From NCBI GenBank assembly GCA_049682815.1, contig JBAUII010000094.1, positions 1 through 36,138 of the forward strand: a DNA stretch of 36,138 nucleotides. Direction: 5' to 3'. Each line of letters opens with the position of its first letter. The stretch's first letter is position 1. Positions 33,343-36,138 of this stretch are shown here, one piece after another. The DNA comes from DASWID01 sp049682815. Its GTDB lineage: Bacteria > Desulfobacterota_D > UBA1144 > Nemesobacterales > CSP1-2. The notes below the pieces were generated by a model. That model was given only the letters and a program-made list of their open reading frames with translations, was not told where the DNA came from and did not search any database. A program made the position numbers and the translations under genes.

Positions 33343-34236
33343 CTAATTTGTACTTTGCATATAGACTTTTTGAAATTCATCAGCAAATTCCTCAAAGCTT
33401 GTGGGAGTTGTATTTTCTGGGGTTCTTGGAGTGTGTTTTCCAATGATGCCCTCGTTCATTGATTTTATTAATTCAATCATCTGAGTACTTACAATTAGAC
33501 TGACGCCTGCGGAGATTGCACCCTTCTGGGCGTCCTCATACGAAAGCTGCACATACCTCAAATCGGGTTTGTTAATCCTCTCCGCAATAATTCTTGTAGC
33601 TTCTTCGAAAGATAGGTCCCTTTCTCCGCGTAATTCCCTTACTATTTTTCCGGAGAAATTACGTTCTAGCATGAATTGTGCTGCCACAGCAGCAATATCA
33701 TTTGTAGATACCATAGGAAACTTGAGATCAGGCTTGAATGCGGTTGCAATTAGTCCATTAGTTTTCACCATATCCATGTATCGAAGAAAATTGTCCATGA
33801 AGTACGCGGGTCTTAAATGAACTATATTCACATCGTCGAGTTTATTGAGCCTTTGCTCCTGATCGTATAAACCCTTTACTGGCCCGTTTTTATCTGGTCT
33901 GTATGCGCTTAAGCTGCTTAGATTTACAACGTACTTGACGCCAGAATCTCGAATGGCTTTCGCGATGCTCTCTCCAATCTTGTTGTCTTGAGCTCGTAAG
34001 TCATTTACAGAGTTATCACGGGGGATCATAACATATACAGCCTTTGCTCCAGTAAACGAAGCTGTCAAAAAATCTGGATCTGATGCATCGCCAATAAAAG
34101 CATCGGCTCCCATATCTATGAATGTTTGCAGCCCGTCTCTCGATCTGCCAAGCACCCTTACACTTTCCTTATGATCCAGGAGGTTTTGGGTTATTTTGCA
34201 GCCTGTATTTCCTGATGCTCCCATAATGGCAAACAT
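33343..34236 (-). CDS. NmrA-like NAD(P)-binding protein (atypical SDR)
   Basis: 297 residues. MFAIMGASGNTGCKITQNLL is the Rossmann GxxGxxG start, and RVLGRSRDGLQTFIDMGADAFIGDASD follows, as in NmrA/QOR2-like proteins. VVNLSSLSAYRPD and LRPAYFMDNFLRY are further family blocks. It may be a quinone or azo reductase or a redox-sensing regulator; sequence does not decide. It is a single gene next to the accessory region, divergent from nothing obvious. Confidence 0.88.
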   Translation of the reverse strand: MFAIMGASGNTGCKITQNLLDHKESVRVLGRSRDGLQTFIDMGADAFIGDASDPDFLTASFTGAKAVYVMIPRDNSVNDLRAQDNKIGESIAKAIRDSGVKYVVNLSSLSAYRPDKNGPVKGLYDQEQRLNKLDDVNIVHLRPAYFMDNFLRYMDMVKTNGLIATAFKPDLKFPMVSTNDIAAVAAQFMLERNFSGKIVRELRGERDLSFEEATRIIAERINKPDLRYVQLSYEDAQKGAISAGVSLIVSTQMIELIKSMNEGIIGKHTPRTPENTTPTSFEEFADEFQKVYMQSTN

Positions 34237-34824
34237 GATAAGTGAAGTATAACATTGCTCTTATTTTCTTCTTTTTTTTTAAAAAGGTAACGAGTCCCTT
34301 GTCTAAATTAATAATCATATCCGGGTAGGCAACGAGTCTTGCTCGTTGCACAACAACGCACTTTGGGAAGCATAACATATAAGGTAACGAGTCCCTTCGG
34401 CATTGCTCAGGGCAGGCTTGCTCGTGACAAAAAAGGTAATGACTGGGGAGACTGTCTTTTCGTATGCTTATACGCTGCAGCTTTCTGCAGGGTTAATCAT
34501 CTTCTATCTATTATTTAGTTGTTTTCTTTCGTTGTCTTGATACTGAAACGAGTTCAGCACAGGTACAAAGAAACAAAAATCAAGGCTGTCCAAAAACGCT
34601 CGCGTATCGAGCGAATGCGAGATATCTATTACATTAATTAGTTCTCTCAGTTACTTTGTTCTTTCGAGATGACACTAATGATTGTCATTTTTTTAACGTC
34701 TCCGTTTCTGATTTTTTTAACGCAATTTTTGGAAGGCCGATTTAACAAGTGAATTCGTTGACGTTTGCTATAAGCTGTCCGCGTTTCCTGCCGCGTAGAT
34801 TTGGAGGACTAAAGTCCTCCGCAA
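34237..34824. repeat. Repeat-rich gene-free stretch
   Basis: No gene was found in these 588 bases. The unit AAGGTAACGAGTCCCTT occurs at about 34284-34300 and 34381-34397. GCAACGAG TCTTG CTCGTTGC at 34329-34349 is a hairpin of the same kind. Further on, CGCTCGCGTATCGAGCG (34599-34615) and GATACTGAAACGAGTTCAGC are other short palindromes. GGAGGACT AA AGTCCTCC at 34803-34820 is a perfect hairpin directly before the intron. This is typical accumulation of interspersed repeats. Confidence 0.6.
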
Positions 34825-35275
34825 GTGCGCCTGAGATGGCACGTAATCAGAGCGGTGAGAGTCCGCTTCAAGCATACGTTCTCCGGCTTGTAGCCAACTG
34901 TAACTGCGTTACCGTAAGGTAGGGTGGGAAGCAACAGAAGGCGAACGGTTAGTCCGTAACGTTTAGTGAACTCGATTCGGCTTCATAAATCGGCGAGCCT
35001 GCTAGCGAATGGCGAAGCCCAGACCCTGAATAGAACAGGGGAGTCCACCACGCTGAGGAGTAACGTGCTAAAGCGATGGTGGAGGTTATGGGGTGGTTGG
35101 AGGCGGAATGACTGGAAGGTTTTGTGCAGGAATCAGGGATATCCATACGCCGAAATGGTGCGGTGTATGGAAGTCAGAGCCTTCATGGTAGCGATGAAGT
35201 CCCGCAATGGGGATGGAGCGAAGGGAGGCAGGAAGATAGATGGAAGAAGGGCAAACAGGAATGAAACGAACCCTG
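34825..35275 (+). mobile_element. 5' part of a group II intron (class C-like), 3' half missing
   Basis: GTGCGCCTGAG at 34825 is a group II 5' end. AGCGGTGAGAGTCCGCTTC, GTAGCCAACTGTAACTGC, GTAAGGTAGGGTGGGAAGC, GGCGAACGGTTAGTCCG and the later GTCAGAGCCTTCATGGTAGC and GGAGCGAAGGGAGGCAGG follow the order of domain I to the start of the intron-encoded reverse transcriptase gene. The perfect hairpin just upstream fits class C introns, which insert behind terminator-like stems. Only about a dozen codons of a possible reverse transcriptase start remain. No domain V or VI is present. The 3' boundary is approximate. Confidence 0.75.
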
Positions 35276-35545
35276 GCGTCAGTGGGCGGTCCATGCGGAT
35301 TTGCGGGATTTCGTGACTGGTGTGTACCTAATGTCAAGAGACTACAGAGCATAGTGGATTATGCGATGGCCAATCCTTCGATAGATCCGACATTTGGTGC
35401 GACTCAGTCATCCGGCTACTGGTCGTCTACTACAGTCGCCAACGGTACTAACCTCGCATGGCTCGTCAGTTTCAGCAGTGGCGACGTGCTCAACTTCAGT
35501 AAGAGCACCAATCTCTTTGCCCGCGCTGTACGTCCATGCTCGTGA
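35240..35545 (+). pseudogene. Truncated DUF1566 (Lcl_C, C-type-lectin-like) protein fused to intron-derived start
   Basis: The 101-residue frame begins inside intron sequence (MEEGQTGMKRTLASVG) and from about residue 18 becomes a DUF1566 C-terminus: GFAGFRDWCVPNVKRLQSIV, DYAMANPSIDPTFGATQSSG, YWSSTTVANGTNLAWLVSF, then ARAVRPCS. Intact members carry a signal peptide and a longer lectin-like domain, so the 5' part is lost. From 35417 most changeable codons are NNC or NNT, including four CTC leucines, consistent with adenine mutagenesis of AAY codons by a diversity-generating retroelement. No template repeat or DGR reverse transcriptase is in the window. Expression is doubtful. Confidence 0.7.
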
Positions 35546-35576
35546 TTGGTCATTTGATCATTTGACTCCAATATCT

Positions 35577-35600
35577 CCTCCCCCAACGTGTTGGGGGAGG
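35577..35600. repeat. Perfect hairpin CCTCCCCCAA-CGTG-TTGGGGGAGG
   Basis: A ten-base stem with a four-base loop (11 bases if the loop closes to two). It lies 31 bases after the DUF1566 stop codon and 15 bases before the stop of the minus-strand DUF559 gene. It could be the outer end of the DUF559 element, a bidirectional terminator-like stem, or the cruciform that follows many retroelement variable regions. Context favours the first. Confidence 0.7.
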
Positions 35601-35978
35601 ATTAAGGTGGGGGGTCAAACCTCGTCACAATCCAATTCGTTAGCAATCACCTCCGTTACAATTTCAATATCCCTCAACACCTCATTATTCCAAAATCTTA
35701 TTACCTTAAATTCCCTTTCTTCCAGCCACTCATTCCTTTTTGCATCATAAAACCTCTTTTCATCGTGTTGTCCTCCATCCACTTCTACAATTAATCGCTT
35801 CTCTATACAAACGAAATCAACGATGAATGGCCCTAAGGGATGCTGTCTCCTAAATTTATACCCGCCGATCTGACGAAGACGGAGATGAGCCCACAGTTTT
35901 CTTTCTGCTTCCGTAGGATTTTTTCTCAAATTCCTTGCTCTGTTAACAAGCATTTGTTAACCCCCATCCTAACCTTCC
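35596..35978. mobile_element. DUF559 gene cassette flanked by imperfect inverted repeats
   Basis: The left flank (35596-35618) reads GGAGGATTAAGGTGGGGGG. The reverse complement of the right flank (35957-35978) reads GGAAGGTTAGGATGGGGG. They match at most positions and bracket the DUF559 gene closely; the left repeat overlaps its stop codon. DUF559 genes are often found scattered as single-gene cassettes. The idea that the cassette moves is inference. Confidence 0.5.
35615..35953 (-). CDS. DUF559 endonuclease-like protein
   Basis: 112 residues of the DUF559 (PF04480-type) family, related in fold to Vsr and other PD-(D/E)xK nucleases. ARNLRKNPTEAERKLWAHLR, IGGYKFRRQHPLGPFIVDFV and LIVEVDGGQHDEKRFYDAKR are intact, with FIVDFVCIEKRLIVEVDG carrying the acidic active-site residues. 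FKVIRFWNNEVL is the usual C-terminal strand. ATG at 35953. The protein looks complete and functional. Its biological role is not established. Confidence 0.92.
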   Translation of the reverse strand: MLVNRARNLRKNPTEAERKLWAHLRLRQIGGYKFRRQHPLGPFIVDFVCIEKRLIVEVDGGQHDEKRFYDAKRNEWLEEREFKVIRFWNNEVLRDIEIVTEVIANELDCDEV

Positions 35979-35988
35979 TGTATGGACC

Positions 35989-36027
35989 GGGGACATAGGT
36001 AACAGGTGTTCGGAGACATAGGTAACA
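35989..36027. repeat. Two direct copies of GG(G/A)GACATAGGTAACA
   Basis: Bases 35989-36004 and 36012-36027 differ at one position. GACATAGGTAAC motifs of this type form the terminal repeats of IS481-like elements in many environmental genomes. They lie about 45 bases before the transposase start and so probably mark the left end of the insertion sequence. Confidence 0.65.
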
Positions 36028-36070
36028 CTTTTTGTATATTAATGGATGCTTATTTGAAAAGGAGGCAGCC

Positions 36071-36138
36071 ATGGGATGGAATAAAGTTACTATTATGTCT
36101 CAGAGAATCGAATTTATTACATTGGCTTTGCAACAAGA
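36071..36138 (+). CDS. IS481-like transposase, 5' end only (runs off the window)
   Basis: Only 22 codons are in the window: MGWNKVTIMSQRIEFITLAL and two glutamines. This start is typical of IS481-type DDE transposases, whose N-terminus is a helix-turn-helix followed by an rve core. GGAGG lies five bases before the ATG. The direct repeats at 35989-36027 fit an element end. Whether the gene is intact cannot be seen. Confidence 0.7.
   Translation, partial: MGWNKVTIMSQRIEFITLALQQ

Noticed and set aside
34966..35316. A 116-codon plus-strand frame inside the intron
   Set aside because: The region is structured intron RNA, and the frame does not resemble a reverse transcriptase.
35086..35352. An 88-codon minus-strand frame across the intron/DUF1566 joint
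   Set aside because: Antisense to intron RNA and to the DUF1566 coding frame. Residue content is shadow-like.

Overview
The window looks like a chromosomal contig from an uncultured, AT-rich Gram-negative bacterium. An outer membrane is implied by a TonB-dependent receptor, two lipobox proteins and a LapA-type protein. The order aroA-cmk-rpsA-sppA-HIT-lapA resembles gene orders of deltaproteobacterium-like lineages (Desulfobacterota, Dadabacteria and relatives). That placement is inference from gene order and protein style, not a phylogeny. Many genes start with TTG or GTG. Most genes lie on the minus strand. No tRNA, rRNA or CRISPR array was seen.

Layout. 1-1290: a palindromic repeat, a solitary complex I subunit gene (nuoI) and a 261-bp element with perfect 30-bp terminal inverted repeats. 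1288-4653: a surface-glycan style cluster (family 2 glycosyltransferase, small membrane protein, FAD oxidoreductase) in which the small protein and the oxidoreductase C-terminus share one membrane domain. 4966-8825: a single-chain AccA-AccD carboxyltransferase, an aldo/keto reductase, an A-type Fe-S carrier and a DUF4149 membrane protein. 8923-12001 (plus strand): M24 peptidase, DUF457 membrane protein, MazG. 11998-20100: a housekeeping run, transcribed aroA, cmk, rpsA, sppA, HIT, lapA, lipA, apgM. 20280-22878: an AEC transporter with no canonical start codon, fabH, and an unknown protein. A 59-residue membrane protein lies at 23120-23299.

23387-31165 is a coherent vitamin B12 uptake locus. 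A cobalamin riboswitch precedes a BtuB-like TonB receptor, whose ribosome binding site lies in a hairpin. Then come a lipoprotein that looks like a beta-propeller (possibly playing the part of Bacteroides BtuG), two BtuF-type binding proteins (one exported, one without a signal peptide), BtuD and BtuC. Next are an LLM flavin oxidoreductase, a VapC/Phd-type toxin-antitoxin pair with a recognisable promoter and operator-like palindrome, and an NmrA-like protein.

The right end (34237-36138) is accessory DNA. Interspersed repeats lead into the 5' half of a group II intron sitting just behind a palindromic hairpin. This is joined in an open frame to a C-terminal DUF1566 (Lcl_C) domain whose codons look like the variable region of a diversity-generating retroelement. 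A DUF559 endonuclease-like gene flanked by imperfect inverted repeats follows, then the start of an IS481-type transposase. The intron/DUF1566 joint and the propeller lipoprotein in the B12 locus are the most interesting parts.
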